Positions 1-8,202 of a stretch of DNA of 43,882 nucleotides are shown here, one piece after another. The notes below the pieces were generated by a model, which made no database searches, was not told the DNA's origin, and saw nothing but the letters and a program-made list of their open reading frames with translations. A program made the translations under genes and the position numbers. The DNA comes from Yoonia sp. Its GTDB lineage: Bacteria > Pseudomonadota > Alphaproteobacteria > Rhodobacterales > Rhodobacteraceae. Location of the stretch: the NCBI GenBank assembly GCA_029252195.1, contig JAQXBV010000046.1, positions 1 to 43,882 of the forward strand. The letters run 5' to 3'. Position 1 is the stretch's first letter. Every line of letters begins with the position of its first letter.

Positions 1-293
1 TAGCTGCCAACCCGGGCTTCTCGGGTTCAAGCGTCCCTGTGGTTGCCCACACGAAGCCCCTATTTGGCATTGCTCCCGGTGGGGCTTGCCGTGCCGTCTG
101 TGTTGCCACATCCGCGGTGGGCTCTTACTCCACCGTTTCACCTTTACCTCCCTATAGAAGGTAGTCTGTTCTCTGTGGCGCTATCCCTAGGGTTACCCCC
201 GCTGGCCGTTAACCAGCACCGTGCTTTTCATGGAGTCCGGACTTTCCTCGAAGGTTACCCCCCCGCGATCATCCGACCACCCGCGCAAGCATC
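1..293 (-). ncRNA. rnpB: RNase P RNA (class A, alphaproteobacterial), 3' part off the left edge
   Basis: This is the catalytic RNA of ribonuclease P, which removes 5' leaders from pre-tRNAs together with the RnpA protein. On the minus strand the hallmark P4 / conserved-region-I string GAGGAAAGTCCGGACTCC lies at about 232-249. It is followed by the second conserved core CCACAGAGAACAGACTACC and by the alphaproteobacterial segment ending GGTGGAGTAAGAGCCCACCG. The usual RNA is about 400 nt, so roughly 100 nt of the 3' end are missing beyond base 1. The 5' end is approximate and lies a few bases from the stop codon of the upstream amidase gene, so the promoter is probably inside that gene. Open frames through this region are not real genes. 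Confidence 0.93.
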
Positions 294-296
294 CGC

Positions 297-1016
297 CTAA
301 GCTGTGGCCGTGCTTTGGTCAACGGGGAATCGGCGGGCCAGATCCGTGATCATCGCCATATCTGTCATATCCAGCGGCCCGATCGCATGGGGGCGGAACC
401 GCCTGCGAAAGCAATCCAAGAGCAAGGGCGCGTCATCAGAGGCTGTATAACCAAAGCGGGCAATCATCTGCGCAAACTGGTCCAAAGGCGCGCCCTGCCC
501 GACCTCAGGCCAAACGCTCACACCCTCAAGTGCCAACCTGCGCCAGTCAAACCGAAATCCCGGATCAATCTTACGGCCCGGCGACATATCCGAATGGCCG
601 ATCACACGGTGGGCTGGAATATCCCAACGCCTCATGATCCCGCGCAAAAGCGCGGTCAGACTGTCCATCAAGGGGGCGGAAAACGGCGAATAGCCATCAT
701 TGGCCAGCTCAATCCCAATCGAGCGGCTGTTCACATCAACCACGTCGCCCCAGCGCCCCGCACCGCCATGCCAAGCACGCATATCTTCAGCAACCATCGA
801 CATGACCTCACCGCTCTGCGCGATCAGGTAGTGGGCGGAGACCTCGTTGTCAGGATTGCACAGCGTGCGGCAGGCGGCCTCTGCCGACTGCATCGCGGTA
901 TAGTGGATCACGATGATATCGGGGGCAGCACCTAACCTGCGCGCCCCGAAATTGGGTGACGGGTGGGAAAGCGCGGTCAGCGACCCGCAGCCAGCAAGAA
1001 CGGTGCCGGATCCCAA
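297..1016 (-). CDS. AmpD-type N-acetylmuramoyl-L-alanine amidase (Amidase_2)
   Basis: The protein is predicted to cleave the amide bond between N-acetylmuramic acid and the peptide in wall fragments, a step in peptidoglycan recycling or remodelling. The Amidase_2 fold shows zinc ligands in VIHYTA near residue 38 and in GHSDMSPGRKIDPG, the same arrangement as AmpD. A C-terminal helical part resembles a peptidoglycan-binding tail. The start is uncertain. The only standard start is TTG at 1016, which overlaps the upstream lipoprotein gene by 40 nt, and no Shine-Dalgarno is visible. A CTG at 980 overlaps the upstream stop as CTGA and would put the domain nearer the N-terminus. The gene is last in a run with the lipoprotein, gatC and gatA on the same strand. 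Confidence 0.85.
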   Translation of the reverse strand: MGSGTVLAGCGSLTALSHPSPNFGARRLGAAPDIIVIHYTAMQSAEAACRTLCNPDNEVSAHYLIAQSGEVMSMVAEDMRAWHGGAGRWGDVVDVNSRSIGIELANDGYSPFSAPLMDSLTALLRGIMRRWDIPAHRVIGHSDMSPGRKIDPGFRFDWRRLALEGVSVWPEVGQGAPLDQFAQMIARFGYTASDDAPLLLDCFRRRFRPHAIGPLDMTDMAMITDLARRFPVDQSTATA

Positions 1017-1684
1017 CCACAGGCGAACCCGTCACCGTCAGGGTCGATCCCCTTGCGGTCACGCTCTGGGCCGCCACTGGCCAAGAAATCGCGCTGTGCA
1101 GCATCTGGAGACGCGTATTTCACGCAATTGCGCTCAAAGCGGCCTTTGGTGGCGAAAATCGAACGGGAATACCATTCCTGCCCCTTACGGTTCGGCGCAT
1201 TGAGGGCATATTCGACGATATTGACCCCCTCATGACCAGAGCGCGTTGGCAAAGCCGTTGGCATGATCTGCTCGCGGGCGGCGGCCTGTGCGGCCCGCCG
1301 CTCGGCGTCAGACTGGATCGATTCGCGCGACGCCACAGCGTCAAAATCCTGCTCGTCCGAAATACCGACATTGTTGGATGCAGGTGCTGCGGGCGTCATC
1401 GCAGGCGAGTTCATCGCCGACATCGGCGCAGCCGTCTGGCCCGCGCCAATACCTGCCGCGGCCAAATCAGATGCGCCGATCGCACCCGTTTGCACCTGAG
1501 CGGGCACCTCAAATGTGGTTGTGCCCGAACCCGTGAGCGCCGCCTCGCGACGGGCGCGATCGAGCTCATATTCGGCATAGTCGTTAAAACCTGGCCCAGC
1601 ATTGCTCGCAGGAACTTGCGGCGAGCAAGCCTGCAACGTCAATAATACCGCAACAATTGCACCAAGAGTTTTCACGTCATTCAT
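977..1684 (-). CDS. Lipoprotein with C-terminal excalibur-type calcium-binding motif
   Basis: The N-terminus is a lipoprotein signal, a hydrophobic stretch ending LLTLQAC with Cys20 as the lipidation site, so the protein should be anchored in the envelope. A low-complexity Ala/Pro/Met-rich linker follows (about residues 50-150). The C-terminal 60 residues contain a conserved block with ERNCVKYASPDAAQ and end in GIDPDGDGFACGWDPAPF. That matches the DxDxDG..C pattern of excalibur domains, which are often found beside nucleases and wall-associated proteins. The gene lies 27 nt downstream of gatA and overlaps the amidase, so co-transcription is likely. The biochemical role is unknown, and calcium binding is inferred from the motif only. 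Confidence 0.75.
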   Translation of the reverse strand: MNDVKTLGAIVAVLLTLQACSPQVPASNAGPGFNDYAEYELDRARREAALTGSGTTTFEVPAQVQTGAIGASDLAAAGIGAGQTAAPMSAMNSPAMTPAAPASNNVGISDEQDFDAVASRESIQSDAERRAAQAAAREQIMPTALPTRSGHEGVNIVEYALNAPNRKGQEWYSRSIFATKGRFERNCVKYASPDAAQRDFLASGGPERDRKGIDPDGDGFACGWDPAPFLLAAGR

Positions 1685-1711
1685 CCATTATACCAAAAGA
1701 TAACGGGCGGC

Positions 1712-3193
1712 TTACCACCACTTATTCGGTTTGGCTATAAAGCCCGCCGATTGCTCAAGACTATAGGCGACATTCAGCAAATCGCCCTCTTCCCAAGGCC
1801 GGCCAATCAACTGCAAGCCAAGCGGCAAGCCCTTGGAATCCAAACCAGTTGGCACCGCAATGCCCGGCAATCCCGCGAGGTTGACCGTCACTGTGAACAC
1901 GTCGTTGAGATACATCTGGATCGGATCGGCGTTTTTCATCTCGCCAAGACCAAAAGCCGCCGAGGGCGTCGCTGGCGTCAGAATCGCATCGACGCCTGCC
2001 GCGAAAACTTCGTCAAAGTCACGTTTGATCAAGGCCCGCACTTTGCGCGCGCGGTTATAATAGGCGTCATAGAACCCAGCGGACAGCACATAGGTGCCGA
2101 CCATGACACGGCGCTGCACCTCTGCACCGAAGCCTTCGGCGCGGGTCTTTTCATACATCTCTGTGATGCCGTCGCCTGCCGCGAGTTTCGCACGGTGACC
2201 AAAGCGCACGCCATCGTAGCGGGCCAAGTTGGAAGAGGCCTCAGCAGGCGCAATCACGTAATAGGCAGGCAAGGCATATTTCGTATGCGGCAACGAGATA
2301 TCGCGAATCTCCGCACCCGCAGCCTTCAGCATCGCTGTGCCATCGGCCCAGAGCGCCTCGATCTCCGCAGGCATGCCCTCCATGTGATATTCTTTCGGAA
2401 TACCAATGACTTTGCCCTTAATGTCGCCCGTCAGCATGGCCTCGAAATTCGGCACGGCCAAATCGGCGCTTGTGCTGTCTTTGGGGTCGTGGCCGCACAT
2501 GGCCTCAAGCATAATCGCCGCATCGCGCACATCTTTGGTCATCGGGCCCGCCTGATCGAGGCTCGACGCAAAGGCCACAACGCCCCAGCGGGACACGCGC
2601 CCGTAGGTCGGCTTAATCCCTGTGATGCCTGTAAACGCAGCAGGTTGACGGATAGAGCCGCCCGTATCGGTGCCCGTCGCGCCAAGGCAAAGATCCGCCG
2701 CAACAGCCGCCGCAGAACCACCCGAAGAGCCGCCGGGTGTCAGGTTGCGGTCATCCACTTTCCAAGGGTTCACAACGTCGCCATAAACCGAAGTCTCGTT
2801 GGACGAGCCCATGGCGAATTCGTCCATGTTCAGCTTGCCAAGCATCACCGCGCCCGCATCAAACAACTGCGTCGTGACAGTGCTTTCGTATTCAGGCTTG
2901 AAGCCCTTCAGGATGCCAGAGGCGGCCTGACTGTCCACGCCTTTGGTGCAAAACAGGTCTTTGATCCCGAGAGGAATACCGCACATATCAGGCGCGTCGC
3001 CTGCTTTGATGCGCTTATCAGCGGCCTCGGCTTGCGCTTTTGCAATCTCGGGGGTGTTGTGAACAAACGCGTTCAACACGCCCGACCCGTCAATCGCGCT
3101 AAGATAGGCATTGGTCAATTCAACAGAAGAAACCTCGCCTTTGCGCATCGCGTCGCGGGCAGAGGCAATTGTGAGTTTGGACAGATCAGTCAT
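1712..3193 (-). CDS. gatA: Aspartyl/glutamyl-tRNA(Asn/Gln) amidotransferase subunit A
   Basis: GatA hydrolyses glutamine and passes ammonia to GatB, which amidates Glu-tRNA(Gln) (and sometimes Asp-tRNA(Asn)) in organisms without a full set of cognate synthetases. The 493-residue length is normal. The amidase signature is intact: [20 protein letters not shown] followed by [12 protein letters not shown] gives the Ser-cisSer-Lys triad, with the Lys in [10 protein letters not shown]. The ATG overlaps the stop of gatC (TAATG), a sign of translational coupling. gatB is not in the window, which is common in alphaproteobacteria. No lesions are visible. Confidence 0.97.
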   Translation of the reverse strand: MTDLSKLTIASARDAMRKGEVSSVELTNAYLSAIDGSGVLNAFVHNTPEIAKAQAEAADKRIKAGDAPDMCGIPLGIKDLFCTKGVDSQAASGILKGFKPEYESTVTTQLFDAGAVMLGKLNMDEFAMGSSNETSVYGDVVNPWKVDDRNLTPGGSSGGSAAAVAADLCLGATGTDTGGSIRQPAAFTGITGIKPTYGRVSRWGVVAFASSLDQAGPMTKDVRDAAIMLEAMCGHDPKDSTSADLAVPNFEAMLTGDIKGKVIGIPKEYHMEGMPAEIEALWADGTAMLKAAGAEIRDISLPHTKYALPAYYVIAPAEASSNLARYDGVRFGHRAKLAAGDGITEMYEKTRAEGFGAEVQRRVMVGTYVLSAGFYDAYYNRARKVRALIKRDFDEVFAAGVDAILTPATPSAAFGLGEMKNADPIQMYLNDVFTVTVNLAGLPGIAVPTGLDSKGLPLGLQLIGRPWEEGDLLNVAYSLEQSAGFIAKPNKWW

Positions 3194-3480
3194 TATTCAA
3201 CCACCTTCGGCACAGCAAAGAAACCTTCACGCGCATCGGGCGCATTCTTCAAAATGGCGGCCTGTTGGCCCCCGTCCGTCACCACATCCTTGCGACGATA
3301 CAATCGTTGCGGCGTCACAGAGGTCATCGGCTCGATGCCTTCAACATCAACTTCATTGAGTTGCTCAATGAACCCCAAAATCGCGGAAAATTCTTGCGCA
3401 AGCGCTGGCAATGCCTCTTCTTCGACCTTGATACGGGCCAATTTGGCCACGCGGCGGGCGGTTTCGGTGTCGATTGACAT
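3193..3480 (-). CDS. gatC: Aspartyl/glutamyl-tRNA amidotransferase subunit C
   Basis: GatC is the small 95-residue subunit that wraps GatA and GatB and stabilises the amidotransferase. The chosen start is the ATG at 3480, giving the normal family length with N-terminus [17 protein letters not shown]. It is preceded by a strong Shine-Dalgarno GGAGG at 3487-3491, six bases upstream. Longer readings upstream would run through the intergenic promoter region and are not supported. The family motif [12 protein letters not shown] and the C-terminal FAVPKVVE are both present. The gene heads the gatC-gatA transcription unit and is divergent from the hydrolase at 3614. Confidence 0.96.
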   Translation of the reverse strand: MSIDTETARRVAKLARIKVEEEALPALAQEFSAILGFIEQLNEVDVEGIEPMTSVTPQRLYRRKDVVTDGGQQAAILKNAPDAREGFFAVPKVVE

Positions 3481-3499
3481 GATATGCCTCCAAAACGGG

Positions 3500-3526
3500 G
3501 GGTAAACTTTGGGCTTTCGTTTACCC
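3500..3526 (-). promoter_or_regulatory. Inverted repeat in the gatC leader
   Basis: An 8-bp perfect inverted repeat, GGGTAAAC and GTTTACCC, is separated by 11 bases. It ends 20 bases upstream of the gatC start, just ahead of its Shine-Dalgarno. It could be an mRNA hairpin or a DNA operator in the gatC / hydrolase divergent region. No regulator can be assigned. Confidence 0.35.
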
Positions 3527-3613
3527 GCGCGGCCCCCGTCCCGCAAGACCTCATCCCCAATTGCCTTAGCGCGCATTCGCGTTATCTTCTCGCGCATCAA
3601 GGGAGTGACACAC

Positions 3614-4300
3614 GTGAATATTACTTGGCTCGGACATTCAGGCTTTCGGATCGAAATCGGTGACCAGATTTTACTCGTAGATCCATGGATCACCGGCAAT
3701 CCCAGTTTCCCCGATGGGGCCGAGGAGGATGCCACGCAAGGCGCCACTTTTATCCTTATCACCCACGGCCACGGCGATCACGCAGGTGATGCGGTCAGAC
3801 TTTCCAACAAACTTGGCGCACCGCTGATCTGTATCCACGAACTGAGTGAAATCTGGGGGACCAACGCAGAGACCCGCGGGATGGGCAAAGGCGGCACGCA
3901 AACCTTGGGCACTGTCAGCGTGACCATGGTCAACGCCGTTCATTCGTCCTCCATCGATTATAAAGGTGGCATTCAATACGCAGGTGGCGAGGCTGGTTTT
4001 ATCGTCAAAGGCGAGGGCCACGCGATTTATATCAGCGGCGATACTGACATTATGGCCGATATGGAGTGGATCGGCGACTATCACAAACCGAACATCGGAC
4101 TAATCTGCGCTGGTGGACATTACACGATGGATATGGCCGCTGTGGCTTATGCCGCCAAACGCTATTTCAATTTTTCAACATTGATCCCGAGCCACTTTGG
4201 CACCTTCGGGCTGCTCGCGCAAAGCGCGCAACCGCTGATCGACGCGCTGCCCGAGGTCAATGTGCTCACACCAAAACCCATGGAGCCGATCACGATCTGA
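3614..4300 (+). CDS. Metal-dependent hydrolase, metallo-beta-lactamase fold (UPF0173-like)
   Basis: The product is a 228-residue single-domain metallo-beta-lactamase-fold protein of the UPF0173 / YtkL type, distantly related to L-ascorbate-6-phosphate lactonase UlaG. The start is GTG at 3614, with GGGAG at 3601-3605 as ribosome-binding site, and the protein begins with the family N-terminus MNITWLGHSGFRIE. The metal site is HGHGDHAGD (HxHxDH) near residue 57, with further ligands in the VNAVHSSS and YISGDTD regions and a terminal PSHFGTFG. Substrate is unknown for most members of this family. The gene is divergent from gatC and is not obviously in an operon with the next gene. Confidence 0.85.
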   Translation: MNITWLGHSGFRIEIGDQILLVDPWITGNPSFPDGAEEDATQGATFILITHGHGDHAGDAVRLSNKLGAPLICIHELSEIWGTNAETRGMGKGGTQTLGTVSVTMVNAVHSSSIDYKGGIQYAGGEAGFIVKGEGHAIYISGDTDIMADMEWIGDYHKPNIGLICAGGHYTMDMAAVAYAAKRYFNFSTLIPSHFGTFGLLAQSAQPLIDALPEVNVLTPKPMEPITI

Positions 4301-4400
4301 TGCAGAGGGGGCGGATGCCCCCAGCCCGCCTTGATCTAAGTCATTGCAACGGCCGTGAAGTCTGCCTCAAATTCTCAAATCCAGTTTGGGAGAAACGGAC

Positions 4401-5165
4401 ATGCACAACAGACCTATCGGGCCACCAAATTTGCGACCTATTTCGACGTCGGACATTCTGCAAAGTCTCGCCGCAGGCATAAGAGACTTTCGTGCAGCGC
4501 CGGTTCCGGGTCTGTTTTTCGCGAATTTCTACGTGCTCGGCGGACTCATCATGACGTGGATCACCTATGTAACTGGCACGACGTTCTGGCTCGTCCTTGC
4601 GGTTATGGGCTTCCCGCTGATTGGCGCCTTCGCGGCGCTTGGGCTTTACGAGACCAGCCGGAGACGCGCGGCAAACGAACCCATCAATCTGCGCGAGATC
4701 GCCAGTCTGGTTTGGGCGCATAAGGTCGGGCAACTGCCGTGGCTTGCCGTGATCCTTGTGATCCTGTTTTTGTTCTGGTTCTTCCTTGGGCACATGATTT
4801 TCGCACTCTTTCTGGGCCTGTCCCCCATGACCAATGTGCACAGTTCAACCGAGGTCTAATTCTCTGGGAACGGATTGAAAATGCTCGGTTTCGGTACGGC
4901 TGTGGGCGCAATTTTCGCGAGCCTGACCTTCGCGGTTTCCGTCCTTGGGATGCCGATGTTTCTTGATCGCGACGTCGATTTCGTCACCGCGATGATCACG
5001 TCCTTCAAACCGGTCAAGGCGCAACCGATCTGTTATCTGGCTTGGGGCGTCTTCATCGGGATCGTGACCTTGATCGCCATGATCCCCGCGTTCCTCGGGC
5101 TGTTCGTCGTCCTGCCCATTTTAGGGCATGCGACATGGCACCTCTACAAGTCAGCGACCACCTAA
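4401..5165 (+). pseudogene. DUF2189 membrane protein interrupted by an in-frame TAA
   Basis: This is a polytopic inner-membrane protein of the DUF2189 family, about 254 residues if read through. The start is ATG at 4401, with GGGAG at 4388-4392. The first part (codons 1-152) carries several membrane helices and ends SPMTNVHSSTEV. Codon 153 (4857-4859) is TAA. The same frame then continues without a gap as FSGNGLKMLGFGTAVGAIFA through two more helices to the true stop at 5163-5165. The downstream reading is clearly the rest of the same family, so a single substitution made the stop, possibly from a Tyr codon. A separate short protein starting near 4875 is possible but lacks a good ribosome-binding site. 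Function of the family is unknown. Confidence 0.85.
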
Positions 5166-5737
5166 TGGCCGCGCGCCATCATTGCTTCATGTGCCGCCTG
5201 CATCCCGCGCGCGGCTAGGTCACTGACCTCGGCGGCATGGGTTTGCAGCGCCGCGACAACCTCGGGGTCGTCGGACGTTTGCACAATTTCAACACCCGTC
5301 GCCGTATAATTGATCTCCGTCACGATGAATTCGAACTTTTCGAACAAAACATCCAACGTAAGGCTCTGGATCGGAATCTCTGGGTCACGCTTTTCGTCGA
5401 CGCGCGAAAGCATGCTCACGATGTGACTAGTCATCGCGTCCCGCAGGTCCGCGTCGTCGGTTTCCGTCACGGTCCGGATCCCGTTGGGCAGGTTCTCGAC
5501 CGTGCGGGTCAAGGCGGTGTGATTCTCAAACAAGGCCCGCAATTCCGCAACTTCAAAGACTTCGGTATCCTTGCCGATCAGCATCGGAGTGCCCGCAATA
5601 TCGTGCATCATCCGTTCGCCCATCACAGACGACATCATCATATGCAGACCGCCCATCCGGTGTGTGCCCTGATAGGCCGCACCCGCAAGCAAGACCACCG
5701 CCCCAAGCGCCACAAGTCCAAGTGTCTGTTTTTTCAT
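5162..5737 (-). CDS. Membrane-anchored Met/His-rich protein of unknown function
   Basis: I do not recognise this 191-residue protein. The start is taken as ATG at 5737 (MKKQTLGLVALGAVVLLAGA), giving one N-terminal membrane segment and presumably a periplasmic domain. Just after the helix is a Met/His-rich stretch, HRMGGLHMMMSSVMGERMMH (residues about 26-45), and the C-terminus ends AAHEAMMARGH. Methionine-histidine clusters of this kind are common in periplasmic copper-binding proteins, but no CxxC or cupredoxin site is present. The central region is acidic and helical. The stop overlaps that of the convergent DUF2189 gene by three bases. Confidence 0.7.
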   Translation of the reverse strand: MKKQTLGLVALGAVVLLAGAAYQGTHRMGGLHMMMSSVMGERMMHDIAGTPMLIGKDTEVFEVAELRALFENHTALTRTVENLPNGIRTVTETDDADLRDAMTSHIVSMLSRVDEKRDPEIPIQSLTLDVLFEKFEFIVTEINYTATGVEIVQTSDDPEVVAALQTHAAEVSDLAARGMQAAHEAMMARGH

Positions 5738-5841
5738 CTCAGGGATCCATTTCGGCTCAATACATTTCACAAACGCAATATGATGCAAGTGACGCGGCGC
5801 GACAACCGCTTGTTTTGCGGTTTGCGCGATTTGTAGGCGCT

Positions 5842-6300
5842 TCAGATTTTCGTGTCGCGCCGCTCTACGAAAAACGCGCGCAAGAGACTCTCAGAAGCCT
5901 CTGCCCCGATCCCGTCATAAACTTCTGGCCTGTGATGGCACTGCGGATGTTCAAAAATCCGTGGGCCCTGCGCAACCCCCCCCGATTTCGGGTCCGCGGC
6001 CCCATAATAGAGCCGCCCAATCCGCGCGTTGGAGATTGCAGCAGCACACATCGGGCAAGGCTCTAACGTGACGTAGAGATCATAGCCCGTTAGTCGCTCC
6101 TGCCCCAAGGCAGCACAAGCCGCGCGAATGGCCAAAATCTCCGCATGAGCGGTTGGATCATTCAACTCACGGGTGCGGTTTCCTGCTTTTGAAACAATGC
6201 CTTGCGGGCCTGCGACCACAGCGCCACAAGGCACTTCACCGCGCGCAGCAGCGGCGGTTGCTTCGGCCATGGCGGCGTCCATATGGCTGGTAAAACTCAT
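5842..6300 (-). CDS. tadA: tRNA adenosine(34) deaminase
   Basis: TadA deaminates adenosine 34 of tRNA-Arg(ACG) to inosine and is normally essential. The zinc deaminase motifs are intact: HAEILAIRAA (ligand His and catalytic Glu) and PCPMCAAAI (PCxxC). The 152-residue reading from ATG at 6300 (MSFTSHMDAAM) matches the family. An in-frame extension upstream adds unrelated residues and was not used. The gene is divergent from the methyltransferase at 6364, and the 63-bp spacer must hold both promoters. No lesions are seen. Confidence 0.93.
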   Translation of the reverse strand: MSFTSHMDAAMAEATAAAARGEVPCGAVVAGPQGIVSKAGNRTRELNDPTAHAEILAIRAACAALGQERLTGYDLYVTLEPCPMCAAAISNARIGRLYYGAADPKSGGVAQGPRIFEHPQCHHRPEVYDGIGAEASESLLRAFFVERRDTKI

Positions 6301-6363
6301 GCTATTTGATGCCTGAACGTAGATGAAACTTGCAACCCCCAAAGTGTCGGCTCAATGTAGGAT

Positions 6364-7131
6364 ATGGCTCAAGACATCTACGATACGGCATTTGTCGCCA
6401 CCCTGTTTGATCGCTGCTCGGCGCGTTACCGCCGTTGGAGTGCGCTGTCCTCATTCGGTTTTGTCTGGCTCTGGCGCAAACAATGTGTGGACCGCCTCAT
6501 TGGGCAAACCAGCATCGCGCGGATCCAAGATGGCGCACTGTCACCGCGCATCCCAAAAGTCACCCAAGTCATTGATCTTATGTCAGGAACGGGCGAAATA
6601 TGGCCCCATGTTCTGGCGGCATTTCCCCGCGCACAGATCACCGCGATCGACATTTCCCCCGCAATGCATATGGAAGCGCTCGCCAAATTGCACGGCACCC
6701 GCGCGCATAAAATCAGTCATATGACCGCCGATGCGCTCGGCTCTGATCTGCCAGCGGAGACGGCCGATTTGCTGGTGGCCAGTTTTGGGCGAAAGACCTT
6801 TAGTCCGACGCAGCAAACCCTGCTGGCGGGTCAAATTGCCCGTATCCTGAGACCAGGCGGCAGCTTTTCTCTGATTGAGGCCTCCGATCCGAAGGGCTGG
6901 ATTTTTCGCCCCCTCTACCGCGCCTAGCTTGGGGGCCTTCTCCCTCTTGTGGAACGGCTATTTCTGCAAGGCGCCCAAGACTTTAGCATGATAGGCACCT
7001 ATACGGCGGCCTTTGGAAACTGCCGCCATATGGAGGCTGCGTTGCGCGAGGCGGGTCTCAAAGTCACCTACAGAAAGCATTTTTTCGGCTGCGCGACATC
7101 CGTTGCAGGCACAAAGCCGATTGCGCAATAA
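6364..7131 (+). pseudogene. SAM-dependent methyltransferase (UbiE/COQ5-like) interrupted by an in-frame TAG
   Basis: A class I methyltransferase of about 255 residues, with motif I VIDLMSGTGEIWPHVLAAFP, motif II ITAIDISPAM and the post-motif ILRPGGSFSLIEASDP. The overall layout recalls ubiquinone/menaquinone-type C-methyltransferases. Codon 188 (6925-6927) is TAG, after RPLYRA. The frame resumes at once as LGGLLPLVERLFLQGAQDFS and runs to TAA at 7129-7131 with a conserved-looking C-terminus. A Tyr codon is the likely ancestral state, one base away. The truncated 187-residue product keeps the SAM-binding core but loses the C-terminal substrate-side part, so activity is doubtful. Confidence 0.82.
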
Positions 7132-7155
7132 CCCGCCACGCCGTAAGGCAATCCC

Positions 7156-7968
7156 ATGAACAAAGACACACCCGAAGGCGACCGGATCGCCAAAGTCCTT
7201 TCTCGCGCTGGCGTGGCCTCACGCCGCGAAGCAGAACGTATGATCGAAGAGGGCCGCGTTTCGGTGAATGGAAAAACCATCACCAGCCCGGCCCTGAACG
7301 TGACCCCCGAAGATAAAATCGTGGTTGACGGCAAGCGCATCGGTGAACCCGAAGCACCGCGTATGTGGCTTTACCACAAGCCTGCGGGCCTCGTGACCTC
7401 CGAGCGCGATGAAAAGGACCGGCCGACCGTCTTTGCTGCCCTGCCCGAAACCATGCCGCGCGTGATGTCTGTGGGCCGTTTGGATATCAATTCCGAAGGC
7501 CTGTTGATCCTCACAAACGACGGGGAAATAAAGAGAAAACTGGAATTACCCTCAACGGGTTGGTTGCGCCGTTACCGCGTGCGGATCAACGGCTCTGTCT
7601 CCGAGGCGCGTCTTGACGAGTTGCGCAAAGGGATCACCGTCGACGGGATCCACTACCAACCGATGATCGTTACGTTTGACCGCCAACAAGGTGCAAATGC
7701 GTGGCTGACGGTCTCGATCCGCGAGGGCAAGAACCGCGAGATCCGCCGCACGATGGAGGCCATCGGCGTCGTCGTGAACCGCCTGATCCGCGTCAGCTAT
7801 GGCCCCTTCCAACTTGGGAACTTGGCGCAAGGCGAGGTCGAAGAGCTGAAGGGACGTGTCGTGCGCGATCAACTTGGGCTCGAATCCCGCCCGACGCCAC
7901 AAAGAACGCGCAAACCCTCGGCAAAGTCGAAATCCGGCCCACCTACGGGGAAAAACCGCCGAGGTTGA
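7156..7968 (+). CDS. rluB: rRNA pseudouridine synthase, RsuA/RluB family
   Basis: This enzyme isomerises a specific uridine in ribosomal RNA. An N-terminal S4 RNA-binding domain (DRIAKVLSRAGVASRREAER, residues about 9-65) precedes the catalytic domain with GRLDINSEGLLILTNDG, where the Asp is the nucleophile. The C-terminal half has REGKNREIRRTMEAIG and ends in a basic, disordered tail rich in Lys, Arg and Pro. At 270 residues with the S4 domain, and given the NRLIRVSYGPFQLGNL block, RluB (23S U2605) is more likely than RsuA, but the two are hard to separate by eye. The gene starts 24 nt after the broken methyltransferase. Confidence 0.88.
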   Translation: MNKDTPEGDRIAKVLSRAGVASRREAERMIEEGRVSVNGKTITSPALNVTPEDKIVVDGKRIGEPEAPRMWLYHKPAGLVTSERDEKDRPTVFAALPETMPRVMSVGRLDINSEGLLILTNDGEIKRKLELPSTGWLRRYRVRINGSVSEARLDELRKGITVDGIHYQPMIVTFDRQQGANAWLTVSIREGKNREIRRTMEAIGVVVNRLIRVSYGPFQLGNLAQGEVEELKGRVVRDQLGLESRPTPQRTRKPSAKSKSGPPTGKNRRG

Positions 7969-8115
7969 ACCTTGCCGCCCCTGCCGCTTTATGCATCTTA
8001 TAGCGCTAACGGAAAACGAGATGTTTTCGTCACCGAGCAAAAGCCGCGTATCGGCACTCGCAAATCGACAAGAACATCCCTATTATTTTGACTGTGGCCT
8101 GGCCTAGCGGGCAAT

Positions 8116-8202
8116 ATGCCAAAACCTTTTCAACGCGGCGCTTACGTCGTTCTTATCGTGCTGTTGTTCAGCGTCACATCCGGTTGGTTGGGGGCGCTCT
8201 GA
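8116..8202 (+). CDS. Possible 28-residue single-helix membrane peptide
   Basis: A short reading frame begins at ATG 8116 and encodes a basic start (MPKPFQRGAY) followed by one hydrophobic helix, VVLIVLLFSVTSGWLGAL, ending in TGA at 8200-8202. Its stop sits exactly where the next gene should begin. The sequence there is TGATC, whereas TGATG would give the usual stop-start overlap. That geometry, more than the weak ribosome-binding site, suggests it is a real small gene or leader of the operon. Coding status is unproven. Confidence 0.35.
   Translation: MPKPFQRGAYVVLIVLLFSVTSGWLGAL

Noticed and set aside
43-300. Short open frame at the left edge
   Set aside because: It lies inside the RNase P RNA, whose conserved core is unmistakable.
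1751-3505. Long open frame opposite gatA (584 codons)
   Set aside because: It is antisense to the well-recognised gatA and gatC genes, has no known domain, and arises from their codon bias.
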